Assembly: GCA_040255525.1 (NCBI GenBank)
Contig: JBDZVD010000001.1
Coordinates: 1-64,000 of the forward strand
DNA from: Rugosimonospora sp040255525
GTDB taxonomy: Bacteria; Actinomycetota; Actinomycetes; Mycobacteriales; Micromonosporaceae
DNA: 64,000 bases
Direction of reading: 5' to 3'
A model generated the notes under the pieces. It was given only the letters and a program-made list of their open reading frames with translations. It made no database searches and was not told where the DNA came from. Of the stretch, positions 36,301-45,292 are shown in pieces. The first letter of the stretch is position 1; each line of letters begins with the position of its first letter. A program made the position numbers and the translations under genes.

Positions 36301-37600
36301 TCCCGTTGGGGGTGCCCAGTCCGGTCGGGGCGTCCCAGCCCGGCCCCGCCTGGCACTGCAGGGTGCCGCAGGTGCCGTTCGCGCCGGTCGTGACGTCGTT
36401 GAAGTGGCCGCTGTTGACCTGGTCGTACAGGTCGGCGACCGGATAGTCCTTCGCCGGTGGCGCGCCGGCCAGCGCGTACATGCCGGCGATCAGCGGCGCG
36501 GCCAGGCTGGTGCCTCCGACCTGGAACCAGCCGACCCCCAATTCGCTGACGGTGTCGTAGACGGCCAGGCCGGTGGCCGGGTCGGCATCGGCGGACACGT
36601 CGGCTGTGGCCCGGCCGATCGAGCATCCCGTGCTCACCGACTGCTGGTAGCTGGGTTTCGGCAGATAGGCCGAACAGCCCGAGCCGCCGCCGTACCAAGC
36701 CTTTTCGGTCCAGCCGCGCGGCGCGCTCGAGTCTCTGGTCAGAGTGGTGCCACCGACCGAGACCACATGAGGATCGGTCGCCGGAAAGCTCGGCACGGCG
36801 GCAATGTCGCCGGTGGACACGGTGACGGCCACGCCCGGATGGTTGTAGTAGTGGTCGTAGACGGCCTCGCCGGGCATTTCGTCGACGAGACCGTAGGAAT
36901 TCGACACGAACTTCGCACCCATTGCCACCGCGGTGTCCACCGCGATCCCCAGGTCATCGGCTGTGGGCGAATATCCCTGTACGAGCAGCAGATGGCAGTT
37001 GGGGCAGGCCGAGGATGCCGCGTCCAGGTCGAGTGAAGTCTCGATCGCCCAGGCCTGGTCATCGCCGGGAAGGTGGCTGCCGCCGTTCTGGTCCACGATG
37101 CGCAGGCAGCCGTTGGCGGTCGTGCACGCCGGCAGCCCGTAGTGGGAACGGAACACGGCCAGGTCGGCTTCGGCATGCGAGTCGCCGTAGGCGTCCACGA
37201 TCGCGATCGTCCCGCCCGGTGCGTCGGCGGGAAGGTGGTACGCGGCCTGGATGTCGGCCGGGCCGAGCGACCCGGGCGGTGGGGCGTCCGCGTCCGGTGT
37301 CACCCGGTGCGCGGAGCTGGCGCGCACCTCCGCGAAACAGCGTGCGTAGGGGCCGTCGGCGCCGTTCTTCGGTGCGGCGGCGCACGGCGCGGGAACGTAG
37401 GAGGCGGTTGTGCTGGTCGCCTTATCTGGGCTGGTTGCCCGGGATACGCCGGCCGCCTGGGTCGCGCCGGGCTTCGCGGATGTGGTGGCCGGTGCCGGCC
37501 CGGTGCCGGGCCCCGCATAGGCGGTCCCGGCACCGGCGAGGGCGAGCGAGGCGGCCACGGCGGTGATAGTGACGCCGAGGCGTCGCGGTAGGTGTCTCAT
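33329..37600 (-). CDS. Secreted sedolisin-type (S53) protease with kelch and CarbopepD repeats, copy 2
   Basis: A 1,423-residue exported protease. A Sec signal ends near residue 29 (LALAGAGTAYA). The catalytic domain has the sedolisin Glu/Asp pair in AIETSLDLD (E187, D191), an Asp in VSTGD (D265) and the nucleophile in GGTSLAAP (S365). There is no long prosegment. Next come two carboxypeptidase-regulatory-like domains, a MAM/immune-inhibitor-A-like beta domain (TWTFDNPYQEAPPPGGDKDF), further regulatory-like domains and a kelch propeller (VYSVAGL, LYVIGGW, VYVIGGSSDG, KLQVAGGITD). A final CarbopepD module (AGATVQICAGYD) ends the protein. The last modules probably anchor or direct it to surface carbohydrate or protein. 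It starts 5 bases after the homologous gene 37606-41868, so both are one operon. Confidence 0.87.
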   Translation of the reverse strand: MRHLPRRLGVTITAVAASLALAGAGTAYAGPGTGPAPATTSAKPGATQAAGVSRATSPDKATSTTASYVPAPCAAAPKNGADGPYARCFAEVRASSAHRVTPDADAPPPGSLGPADIQAAYHLPADAPGGTIAIVDAYGDSHAEADLAVFRSHYGLPACTTANGCLRIVDQNGGSHLPGDDQAWAIETSLDLDAASSACPNCHLLLVQGYSPTADDLGIAVDTAVAMGAKFVSNSYGLVDEMPGEAVYDHYYNHPGVAVTVSTGDIAAVPSFPATDPHVVSVGGTTLTRDSSAPRGWTEKAWYGGGSGCSAYLPKPSYQQSVSTGCSIGRATADVSADADPATGLAVYDTVSELGVGWFQVGGTSLAAPLIAGMYALAGAPPAKDYPVADLYDQVNSGHFNDVTTGANGTCGTLQCQAGPGWDAPTGLGTPNGTAGLRTAPHGDIVGRVTSGGRPLAGVLVATSDGYTARTDATGHYDLWVRAASYNLTASMFGYTSANHKGVKVKAGARVSVNFSLKQLASQTISGVVTDGSGHGWPLYAKITVAGMSGAVYTDPYTGRYTLTVPRNASYTLHVASAVLPGYRDVDVPVQVADRDVQRDATLGVNPLTCLTPGYAAGHRGTVEQFTGWSTTTQDGWTTTDNNDSGTTWTFDNPYQEAPPPGGDKDFAYADSLESSPDTDLVSPVVDLTGQNAPEIGFDTEYKTHPDFPNALSGEVDLSLDGGTTWTPVWHKVSDTFDGRVDLPIPQAANQKAVRVRFHFTATAHQGFWWMLDNVVIGTRTCTPTTGGLVAGTISDANTHAGLDDATVVGAGRATDTASSLAMPDDPNAGHGFYVLVSSLTGDQRFTVADGRYTAADATVPVAADSVTRKDWALGAGRLTVDDTSVSLTQPLGGTSTGTVTLHDTGTAPVHVSLGTQGGALTPQVAVTGTGAPLQHVRGQYLPWRSVTATPTAAVSPQATPQSGPWTPLADYPMAVFNNAVAYDDATGKVYSVAGLVKDAGEIANGYVYDPAGRTWRPIADLPRATEAPTAVSLNGTLYVIGGWDVRSGELLSAFGSVYAYDPATNTWSHRADLPEQVGGARAVALGGRVYVIGGSSDGVSGSSAVFRYDPTRNTWTQVADYPVPVAANGCAAINGQVVCAGGFSSNGNPTRTTYRYDPGTDSWSRGADMPYDDWGMTYSGAGGKLQVAGGITDANSDATNQAAQYDPVGDTWSALPNANDVSYNTGGGSGCGLYQIGSAVYDGFQVEPSGTSETLPGYDQCGDGFHLPWLSVSSGSLDLKPGQSATVSLTVDSSSITQPGTLTAALGIGTDTPYPVAPVTVTTTVTPPANWGELAGTVTDAATGKAIAGATVQICAGYDAQTGDCGTSYTLRTDTDGHYQLWLEQSEIQLIVAKDDYQQQVRMVSVRRGHTATVDVALQRDA

Positions 37601-37605
37601 CGTGG

Positions 37606-40600
37606 TCAGCTCCTGGTGAGCGTGAAGTCGACGGTGCTGGTCGTGCCGGACTTGAGGGTCACGATCCGGGCGCGCGGCTGGTAGCCGTCCCTGGCCGCGC
37701 TGACCATCAGCGGGCTGAAGCTCTGGGACAGCCAGAGCTGGAAGTGGCCGTTGGCGTCCGTGGTCAGGGTGAACGTGGTCGGACCGCACGAGCCCTTCTT
37801 TGTCTGGTACTGGGTGCACACCTGCACGGTCGCGCCATCGATCGGTGTGCCGTCGCTGGCATCGGTGACCGTGCCGGTCAGCTTGGCCCAGCTGGCCGGC
37901 GGCGTGACGTGGTCGGTGACACTCACCGGTGTCACCACGTACGGCGTGTCGGTGTCGAACCAGATCCCACCGGTGTAGTCGCCCGGTTGGCTCAACGACG
38001 CCGAGTTGACCGTGACGGTCACCGTCGCGGACTGGCCCGGCGCCAGCGTGAGTGGGGTGTCCGGCACCGACAACCAGGACGGTGTGCCGCCGCACTGGTC
38101 GTAGCCGGGCAGCACCTCACCCGCGTCCGTCGCGGTGTGCGTCTCGTCGTCGCCGCCCACCTGGTACAAGCCGCACGCCGAGCCGCTGTTCTCCAGCGCG
38201 TTGGCCTGCCTGGGCAGGTCGGACCACAGGTTGGCCACCGGGTCGTACTGCACGGCCTGGTTGGTGATGTACCAGCCGCCGCCGAATATCATCAACCCGC
38301 CGGCGATCTGGAGCTTGCCGCCCGAGCCGGCGTAGCCCACCCCTTCCGCGCTGTACGGCGAGTCGGCGCCCTGGGTCCAGGTGTTCGTCGCCGGCTGGTA
38401 GCGGTAGGTCGCGGCGGTGGTGTCGATCCCCGTCTGGCCGTTGGCGCAGACCACCTGAGCCGCGATGCCCGCGCACCCCTCCGACGCGATCGCCAGCGGG
38501 TAGGGTGCCGGCTTGCTCCAGGTGCCGGTGCGCGGGTCGTACCGGTACACCGTCGAGGTCGGCCTGAGGGTCGGGCTGTAGCCGCCCACGACGTACAGGT
38601 CGCCGCCGAGCACCGCGATGCCGGCGCCGGCCGTGCCGTTTCCCGGCAGGTCGGCCACCCGCGCCCAGGAGTTGCCCTGCGGATCGTAGACGTAGGTCGC
38701 GGTGGATATCCTGACCGATCTGGTGATTCCGCCGACCACATACATCTTGCCGTCGATGAAGGCTGCCCCGGCGCCGAGCAGGGGCACCGGCAGCGGCGCG
38801 ATCGGGCTCCAGCTCTGCGCGCGCGGGTCGTAGACGTAACTCGCGTCCGTGGTGCTGGATATCCCTCCGGTGTTCATGCCGCCGACCGAGTAGAGCTTGC
38901 CACCGAAGCTGGCCATGGCGTTGTCCATGATCGGTATCGGGTAGTTCGCGATGCTGGTCCAGGCGGTGCCGGCCACGGGTGGAGGCGTCTTCTTCGCCGC
39001 GCCGCTCGGTGCCGGCTTCGCCGGGGCCGCCTTCGCCGTCTTACCTGGCTTGATGGACGTCAGGCCGAGCGGATACTTCGGCGCGGGTACCTTCACCCGG
39101 ACCAGCGGCGCCCCCGAGTCCACGGTCTTCGACAGGCCGGCCATGGGGGTGAACCCACCGTCCTGCGTACCGAGTGTGGCGTGCACGGTGCTGGTGCCGT
39201 CGTTGGTGACGGTGACCGTGGCCGTGCTGGCCCCACCGAAGGGTTGCGTGACCGTGACGCCGGTCGTCTTGGCCGTCAGGCGTCCGGCGGCCAGTGTCCA
39301 GTCGTGCCTGGTGACCGCGTCAGCCGCCACGCCGACATCGTCGTGGGCCGGAGTGTAGTGGCCCTCGGTGACGGTGAACGGGTGGTTGCCGGTCAGCGAG
39401 CTGAACATCCAGTAGTACCCGCCGGGCGCCCCGGGCACGGACGGGAGGCTCGCCGACACGGTGCGTTCGGCCGGCTTGTCCGCGCTGGTGATGGTGGCGC
39501 CGTCGACCGGCCCGTGGGTGTTGGCGTCGGTGACCGCGCCGGCGACGATCCCGCCCGAGATCGGGGCGCAGGTACGGCCGCCGATCACCACGTTGTCGAC
39601 GTCCCAGGCCTGCGGTGAGTAGCCCACGTAGTGGAAGCGGACCCGGACCCCTGATTTGCCGGCGGCCTGCGGGATCGGGACGCTGACATGCCCGGAGATG
39701 GGATCGTCGATGTTCTCCCAGACGTGGGACCAGGTCCGGCCGCCGTCCAGGCTGAGATCGACGTCCGCGACCTGTTGATAGGCTCCCGGGCCGGAGGAAT
39801 CGTGGGTGGTGTCGAAATCGATGGCCGGGGCGGGTTGGCTGGGCAGCGTCACCGCCGGCGAGGTCAGGGAGGTGTCCTGCGGCCCCAGTTTGTCGGGGAC
39901 CTGGAACTGGATACCGGCAAAGTTCAGGTCCCCGCCCGGGGGTGGGGAGATGTTCAACGGGTTGTCGAAGGTCCACGTCTGGCCGCTGTTGTTGCCGTCG
40001 CTGACCGTCCAGCCGTCCCGCGGGGTGTTCCCGGTCCAACCGGTGAAGTCGGTGCCGGTGCCGGTGTACCGCCAGCCGTAGCCGGGGGCCCTGCACGTGG
40101 TCGCGTCGGCGGCCAGGCCGACGTTCTGCGTCACGTCGCCGGTGCCTACCACGACCTGGCGCGCGTCGGTCTGGTACCCGGGCATGCTGATCGCGCTGGT
40201 GTGCAGGGTGTACGTGGCGTTTTCCGGGAGTGTGACCGAGTATGCGCCGGTGTAGGGGTCGGTGTAGATGGTGCCGTGCGGGTAGCCGTCGATGGTGATG
40301 GCGGCGTACACAGGCCAGTGGTGCCCGGAGTCGGTGACGGTACCCGTCACGGTGTGGCCGGGCACGGCGGTCAGTGTGAAGTTGGCCGTCGCGGTCTGGT
40401 CCTGCGTCACGGTGAGGTCCTGTCGGGACGCCGGCGTGTAGCCGAACGTCGTCGCGGTGGCCGCGTAGCTACCGGGTGGCACGGCCACGTCGTAGTGGCC
40501 GGACGCGTCGGTGGTGGCGGAGTAGCCGCTCGGGGTCAGCGTCACCACGGCACCGCCGATCGGCTTGCCGGTGCCGGCGTCGGTGACCTGCCCGGCCAAG

Positions 40601-41868
40601 TCGCCGTGCGGACCGTTGCTCAACGCGGCCACACCGTTCGGGGTGCCCAGACCGGTCGGACCGTCCCAGCCCGGGCCGGCCTGGCACAGCACGTTGCCGC
40701 ACTCGCCGTTCGTGCCCTCGGTGACGTCGAAAAGACCGCCGGGCTTCTGGTACGGGTAGGTCACCGGGTAGCTGTTCGGGGTCGGGGTGCCGGCCAGCGC
40801 GTACATCGACGCGACCAACGGGGCCGCCAGGCTGGTCCCACCGACCTGCATCCAGCCGCCGTATCCCATGGTGTCATAGACCGCCAGGCCGGTAACCGGA
40901 TCCGCGTCGGCCGACACGTCAGCGATCGCCCGCATCGTGCAGCCGGTGACGATCGAGGCCTGGTACGCCGGCCGCGGCTCCTCCGGTGAGCATCCGGAGC
41001 CGCCGCCACCCCACACGGACTCCGACCAGCCGCGCGCGGTGCCCGAGCCCCGTGTCAGGGTCGTGCCACCGACCGCGATCACGTTCGGGTCCGACGCCGG
41101 CCAGTTGGTCACATCGCCGACGTCACCGGTGGAGGCGGTGACGGCGACGCCCGGGTGGTCGTAGTAGTGGTTGTATGCCGTCTCACCGGTGAACTCACCC
41201 AACCAGCCGTAGGAGTTGGACACGAACTTCGCGCCCAGCGCCACGGCCTCGTCCTCGGCGGCGCCGAGATCGGCCAACGCATCCGAGCCGGCCTCCACCA
41301 GCAGAATGTGGCAGTTCGGGCAGGCCGAGGAGACCGCGTCCAGGTCCAGCGAGGTCTCCAGGGCCCAGTCGGAACTGTCGCCCGGGAAGGTGACGCCCCC
41401 GGTCTGGTCCACCTTCCGGAAGCAGCCGTTCGCCGTGGTGCAGGCCGGCAGGCCGAAGTGGGACCGGAACGTGCTCAGGTCGGCTTCGGCGGCCGAGTCG
41501 CCGAAGGCGTCCACGATCGCGACCGTCTGCCCCTGGCCGGTGGCCGGCAACCGGTAGGCCGCCTGGATATCGGCCGGTCCGAGCGCCGCCGTGTTCGGGC
41601 TGACGGCCGACGCCGTCACCCGCCCGCCGCTCGATCGCAGCAGGGCGAAGCACCGTGCGTACCGGACGCCGGGCTTCGTCGTCTTCGGTGGCGCGTTGCA
41701 CCCCGCCGGGGTGTAGGACGCGCTGCCGCTTTCCGTCGACGCGTGCGTACTACCGGTCGGGGTGGCAGCGTACGCGGCGCCAGCCGCCACATCTGCCATC
41801 CCCATCGAAAGGATCAGGGCTGCCGGCAGCGCGCATACCGCGCGCCACGCCCTGCGTCTACCGACCAT
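37606..41868 (-). CDS. Secreted sedolisin-type (S53) protease with kelch and CarbopepD repeats, copy 1
   Basis: A 1,420-residue paralogue of the downstream gene. A Sec signal (LPAALILSMGMADVAAGAAYA) is followed by an S53 catalytic domain with E171 and D175 in ALETSLDLD, D249 in ASTGD and S346 in GGTSLAAP. CarbopepD-type repeats (GHYDVAVPPGSYAATATTFG), a MAM-like beta domain (NSGQTWTFDNPLNISPPPGG), a kelch propeller (LYSVGGM, MYVVGGI, LYVVGGY, KLQIAGG) and a last CarbopepD module follow. Differences from copy 2 include a Lys/Ala/Pro-rich linker (KPGKTAKAAPAKPAPSGAAK). ATG 41868 has GGGAGG just upstream and is preferred over ATG 41901. It lies downstream of a small acidic peptide gene and a LAL regulator on the same strand. 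Confidence 0.88.
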   Translation of the reverse strand: MVGRRRAWRAVCALPAALILSMGMADVAAGAAYAATPTGSTHASTESGSASYTPAGCNAPPKTTKPGVRYARCFALLRSSGGRVTASAVSPNTAALGPADIQAAYRLPATGQGQTVAIVDAFGDSAAEADLSTFRSHFGLPACTTANGCFRKVDQTGGVTFPGDSSDWALETSLDLDAVSSACPNCHILLVEAGSDALADLGAAEDEAVALGAKFVSNSYGWLGEFTGETAYNHYYDHPGVAVTASTGDVGDVTNWPASDPNVIAVGGTTLTRGSGTARGWSESVWGGGGSGCSPEEPRPAYQASIVTGCTMRAIADVSADADPVTGLAVYDTMGYGGWMQVGGTSLAAPLVASMYALAGTPTPNSYPVTYPYQKPGGLFDVTEGTNGECGNVLCQAGPGWDGPTGLGTPNGVAALSNGPHGDLAGQVTDAGTGKPIGGAVVTLTPSGYSATTDASGHYDVAVPPGSYAATATTFGYTPASRQDLTVTQDQTATANFTLTAVPGHTVTGTVTDSGHHWPVYAAITIDGYPHGTIYTDPYTGAYSVTLPENATYTLHTSAISMPGYQTDARQVVVGTGDVTQNVGLAADATTCRAPGYGWRYTGTGTDFTGWTGNTPRDGWTVSDGNNSGQTWTFDNPLNISPPPGGDLNFAGIQFQVPDKLGPQDTSLTSPAVTLPSQPAPAIDFDTTHDSSGPGAYQQVADVDLSLDGGRTWSHVWENIDDPISGHVSVPIPQAAGKSGVRVRFHYVGYSPQAWDVDNVVIGGRTCAPISGGIVAGAVTDANTHGPVDGATITSADKPAERTVSASLPSVPGAPGGYYWMFSSLTGNHPFTVTEGHYTPAHDDVGVAADAVTRHDWTLAAGRLTAKTTGVTVTQPFGGASTATVTVTNDGTSTVHATLGTQDGGFTPMAGLSKTVDSGAPLVRVKVPAPKYPLGLTSIKPGKTAKAAPAKPAPSGAAKKTPPPVAGTAWTSIANYPIPIMDNAMASFGGKLYSVGGMNTGGISSTTDASYVYDPRAQSWSPIAPLPVPLLGAGAAFIDGKMYVVGGITRSVRISTATYVYDPQGNSWARVADLPGNGTAGAGIAVLGGDLYVVGGYSPTLRPTSTVYRYDPRTGTWSKPAPYPLAIASEGCAGIAAQVVCANGQTGIDTTAATYRYQPATNTWTQGADSPYSAEGVGYAGSGGKLQIAGGLMIFGGGWYITNQAVQYDPVANLWSDLPRQANALENSGSACGLYQVGGDDETHTATDAGEVLPGYDQCGGTPSWLSVPDTPLTLAPGQSATVTVTVNSASLSQPGDYTGGIWFDTDTPYVVTPVSVTDHVTPPASWAKLTGTVTDASDGTPIDGATVQVCTQYQTKKGSCGPTTFTLTTDANGHFQLWLSQSFSPLMVSAARDGYQPRARIVTLKSGTTSTVDFTLTRS

Positions 41869-42121
41869 CTGCCGCCTCCCGGCTCGCTCGTCGGACTTCA
41901 TCGCGGGGATGCGCCGCGCCTGGCGGCGTCCCGCTCGAAAAGACAGTGGTGTTCGCCGCTGTCCGGCCGACCGGCCACCGACCGGAGACGCCTCGGGAGC
42001 GTCGCGATCGGGTTCGGGCCGGTCCGGTTCCCCCGGGCGCGGTTGCGCCCCTGCCGCTGCCGCGGCCGTGGTGGTCCCCCGATGCCGCGGCCGTTGTGGG
42101 TCCTGCGTCTGCGCGTTGCCG

Positions 42122-42265
42122 CTACAGCGGCACGTAGCCGTCGTCGTCCGTGGTTGTGCTGCCCGCCTCGGCGTGACGAACCTCGTCGGCGCCGGATGGC
42201 GTCGCCGCGGCTGCCTCGACCTCCTCATCAACGCAACCGTCTTCGGGCTCTTGCCGAGCGGGCAT
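42122..42265 (-). CDS. 47-residue acidic peptide, unknown
   Basis: A short frame starting at ATG 42265 with a very strong GGAAGGAG six bases upstream. It encodes MPARQEPEDGCVDEEV and ends with TTTDDDGYVPL. It is strongly acidic, has one Cys and an aromatic-poor, Ala/Thr/Asp-rich tail. There is no signal peptide or membrane segment. It resembles the size and composition of some ribosomal-peptide precursors or small regulators, but no family is recognised and no modifying enzyme is adjacent. It sits between the LAL regulator and the protease pair on the same strand, so it may be part of that operon or a protease substrate. Confidence 0.5.
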   Translation of the reverse strand: MPARQEPEDGCVDEEVEAAAATPSGADEVRHAEAGSTTTDDDGYVPL

Positions 42266-42439
42266 GTCCAGCTCCTTCCTGTGCGAGTCTTCGGCCAGGA
42301 AGATCAGTGTCGGTACACGGGCGATGCGCGCGCGACCGGTCAGATGACCCAAAGATCGGCGTTGGGTCACCTAAAGTTCATCGCGGGGCGCCAGCTTCCG
42401 ATAGGTGTTCCGGCCGGTCGGGGGCCGGCAGGCGCGGCG

Positions 42440-45292
42440 TCAGTCGCCCCGGTCGCCCGTCTCGCCGATCTCCACGGCCTTGACCGCCAGCGCGGTGCGG
42501 GAGGTCACCTGGAGCTTGCGCATGGCGGAGTTCAGCTGGTTGGCGACGGTCTTCGGCGAGCGGTGCAGCGCATCGGCAATCTCACGGTTGGTACGCCCGG
42601 CGATGACCAGCCGTACCACCTCCAGCTCGCGCGGCGAGAGCCGGTCGCCGTACCCGCGCCGACCGCCCCGCCAGACATGCGACCCGGTGGCATCGCGGTC
42701 GTGCAGGGTCCGGGCGACGCGTTCCGCGGCGAGAGTCGCACCGATCTCGGACAGTCCACCCCGCACCGCGCTCAGCAGGGAAAGCCCGTCATCATGCCGA
42801 CCGGCCTCGATGAGGCAGCCCGCCTGTCGCTCGCGGGCGAGCAGCGCGTCGTAGGGTCGGGGCAGCGCCGACCACCGGGCTGCCGCGGCCTCGAAGAGGG
42901 TCGCCGCGTGTGCGCCTCGCGGGGCGAGCAGTGCCCTCACCAGCGCCAGCCCCGCCTGCGGCCCGGGGGCCTCGTGACCCCGTAGGCCGCGTTCGAACGC
43001 GTCGGCCAACTCTCCCGCCTGCTCGCGCCGACCCGCGGCCAGCAATGCCTCGACGCGCGGCGGTACCAGATCCGTGGCCGGTAACCAGTTGCCGCTGGCC
43101 GCCACGACTTCCATCTCCGGCCGCGTCACCTCAAGGGCGTCGTCGACGCGTCCGGCGGCCAGCCACATCCTCGCCAGTTCCCCGGCGCACGTCATCGAGT
43201 TGAGATCGGCGTGCACGCGGTACTCCCGCAGGGCGGTCAGCAGCGCCGCTTCGGCGACGGGGTTCGCACCGCGGGCCGCGGCCAGCAGGCCGGAAACCAG
43301 CACGGCCTCCATTCTGGTCAGCGGATGCAGGTCGTGGTCCTCGGCCAGGGCGGCGGCCCGCTCGGCCAACCCGTCCCAGGCGCCAGTGCACCAATCGAGC
43401 ATCAGCAGATGCGCCAGGGCCATCTCCTGTACCCGCTGGTACTGGTGGCGTTCGGCCAGCCGGGAAGCGCGCTCGAGCCGCTCCCGGGCCTCGGCGTACC
43501 GGCCCCACACAATGGCGCCGTCGCCGACGTTGAGGTTGCCGCGGGCGATCTGTGCCCGGTCGGCGGCCGAGTCCGCGTCGTCGGGCAGTTGAGCGGCGGC
43601 CGACCATACCCCGGGATCACCGAACTCGGCCAGAATGGCGGCCCGGTCGACCAGGAAACGGAGCCGCTCGATGGGGAGGGTGTCGGCGAGTCGCTCGGCC
43701 CGTCGTAGCCACTGGGCAGCGATGTCATGATCGCCGCTGACATTCGGGAACGCGAGATGCATCATCGCCCGAAACGCCAGGACGGGTTCGTCGTGGAGTT
43801 GGCTGACCGCCCGCTCCAGTTCGTGGCGGCTCGCGCCGCGGTCGTCCATCGCGGACAGCACGCGGCCGAGTTGCAGCCGCAGCCCGCCCTCGACGGACTC
43901 GTCCAACCCAGGGACCAATGCCCGGCGCAGGGACCTGCAGAGATCGTGCAGCCGGCTGCGGCCGGACAGGGCGGCGAATGAGATGCCTCCGGCGAGCCGG
44001 ACGAGGTCGGCGGCCGGCAGCTGGGCGCGGGTGACCAGTTCGTACCGGATCGCGGCTGCCGCGCCGTCGTCGCCCGAGACGGACGCGATGTCGGCGGCGC
44101 GTTCTCCGTAGCGGCACCAGGCGATGCTGTCGCCGGCCTCCCGGAAGTGCCGGGCGAGTGCGGCGACCGGTTGCGGGCTCACGCTCTCCAGTACCCGGCC
44201 GGCGCGCAGGTGCAGGGCGCGGCGGTGCGGCGCCGGGATCGCCTCGTACACGGCGCGTGCGGCAAGCGCGTGGCGGAACGTCACACCACGCCGGTCATCG
44301 GCGAGCAGACCGCAGGCCAGCCCCTCGGTCAGGCCGGCCACCACATCGTCGGCGGGCAGGCCGGTGACAGCGGCGAGGATCGCGTCGTCGGCCGGATCGG
44401 TCAGGACCGCGACGGCACCGAGCACGGCGCGAGCCGGTGCGCAGAGACGTCCGGAGCGCTCCAACACCGCGTCGCGTACCGTCGGTGGGACGTGGATGTC
44501 GCTCACCTGGCGACGCAGCCAGCGGCCGTCACGGAGCGTCAGGTCGGCCCGCGCGTGCATCAGGCGCACCGTCTCCTCGATCGCGAGCGGCACGCCGTCG
44601 GTGTGCTCGTACACGAACGCGGCGAACGTATCGGACAGCGGCTCATCGCTGAGCATCGACGAGACAACGACCCGGGTTTCGGCGACGTCCAGCGGTGCCA
44701 GCGTCAGCCGCGTCCGGGCGGCGCGGGAGGTCAGGCGGGGCAGCAGTGAGCCGTCCACGATGTCCTCCGGACGGAACGTGACGACCAGGCTCACCGGCTG
44801 CGGTTGCCGATCGGCCAGGAACAGCAGGAACTCCAGTGTCGTCTCGTCCGCCCAGTGCACGTCTTCGATCACGAGCACCCGCACGCCGAGGTGGGCCAGC
44901 AGGTCCATCAAGGCACGGAAGAGCTGGTGACGGGCCGCGTGCGGATCGCCCAGCGGCTCCAGTGCCGGCGGCAGGGCGGCTGACCACTCGGGGAACAACG
45001 GACGCAGTGCCCCGGCCAGTTCGGAGAGGCCGTCCGGCGGCCCGGCCTGGCGTGCCGCGTCCACGATCGGCCCCAGCGTGTAGGGCTGACGCACCGGCGG
45101 GCAGGCCGCGACCAGCGATCCCGGCCCCTGATGGTCGAGGAACTCCCGCAGTAACCGGCTCTTGCCGATTCCCGCCTCGCCCTCGATCAGGACGACCGCG
45201 GGCCCGAGTTCCAAGGCCTGCTGGAGCACCGTCATCTCCCGGTCCCGGCCGACGAATCTCGCCTGCCTCAGCGACTCGACGTTGGCCACCAC
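42440..45292 (-). CDS. LAL-type LuxR-family regulator
   Basis: A 950-residue large ATP-binding regulator of the LuxR family (LAL). It begins with RQARFVGRDREMTVLQQALE and Walker A GEAGIGKS (about residues 37-44). Walker B is in RVLVIEDVHWADETTLEF. TPR-like helical repeats fill the middle. The C-terminal LuxR helix-turn-helix is LSPRELEVVRLVIAGRTNRE then IADALHRSPKTVANQL. LAL proteins are activators responding to sugars or other signals. GTG 45292 with GGGAGG upstream is chosen as start. It lies upstream of the acidic peptide and the two S53 proteases, which it may activate. Confidence 0.88.
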   Translation of the reverse strand: MVANVESLRQARFVGRDREMTVLQQALELGPAVVLIEGEAGIGKSRLLREFLDHQGPGSLVAACPPVRQPYTLGPIVDAARQAGPPDGLSELAGALRPLFPEWSAALPPALEPLGDPHAARHQLFRALMDLLAHLGVRVLVIEDVHWADETTLEFLLFLADRQPQPVSLVVTFRPEDIVDGSLLPRLTSRAARTRLTLAPLDVAETRVVVSSMLSDEPLSDTFAAFVYEHTDGVPLAIEETVRLMHARADLTLRDGRWLRRQVSDIHVPPTVRDAVLERSGRLCAPARAVLGAVAVLTDPADDAILAAVTGLPADDVVAGLTEGLACGLLADDRRGVTFRHALAARAVYEAIPAPHRRALHLRAGRVLESVSPQPVAALARHFREAGDSIAWCRYGERAADIASVSGDDGAAAAIRYELVTRAQLPAADLVRLAGGISFAALSGRSRLHDLCRSLRRALVPGLDESVEGGLRLQLGRVLSAMDDRGASRHELERAVSQLHDEPVLAFRAMMHLAFPNVSGDHDIAAQWLRRAERLADTLPIERLRFLVDRAAILAEFGDPGVWSAAAQLPDDADSAADRAQIARGNLNVGDGAIVWGRYAEARERLERASRLAERHQYQRVQEMALAHLLMLDWCTGAWDGLAERAAALAEDHDLHPLTRMEAVLVSGLLAAARGANPVAEAALLTALREYRVHADLNSMTCAGELARMWLAAGRVDDALEVTRPEMEVVAASGNWLPATDLVPPRVEALLAAGRREQAGELADAFERGLRGHEAPGPQAGLALVRALLAPRGAHAATLFEAAAARWSALPRPYDALLARERQAGCLIEAGRHDDGLSLLSAVRGGLSEIGATLAAERVARTLHDRDATGSHVWRGGRRGYGDRLSPRELEVVRLVIAGRTNREIADALHRSPKTVANQLNSAMRKLQVTSRTALAVKAVEIGETGDRGD

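Noticed and set aside
42122..42265. Acidic peptide as a confirmed lanthipeptide or lasso precursor
   Set aside because: No cyclase, leader-peptidase or transporter gene of such systems is adjacent, and the sequence has only one Cys; kept as unknown.
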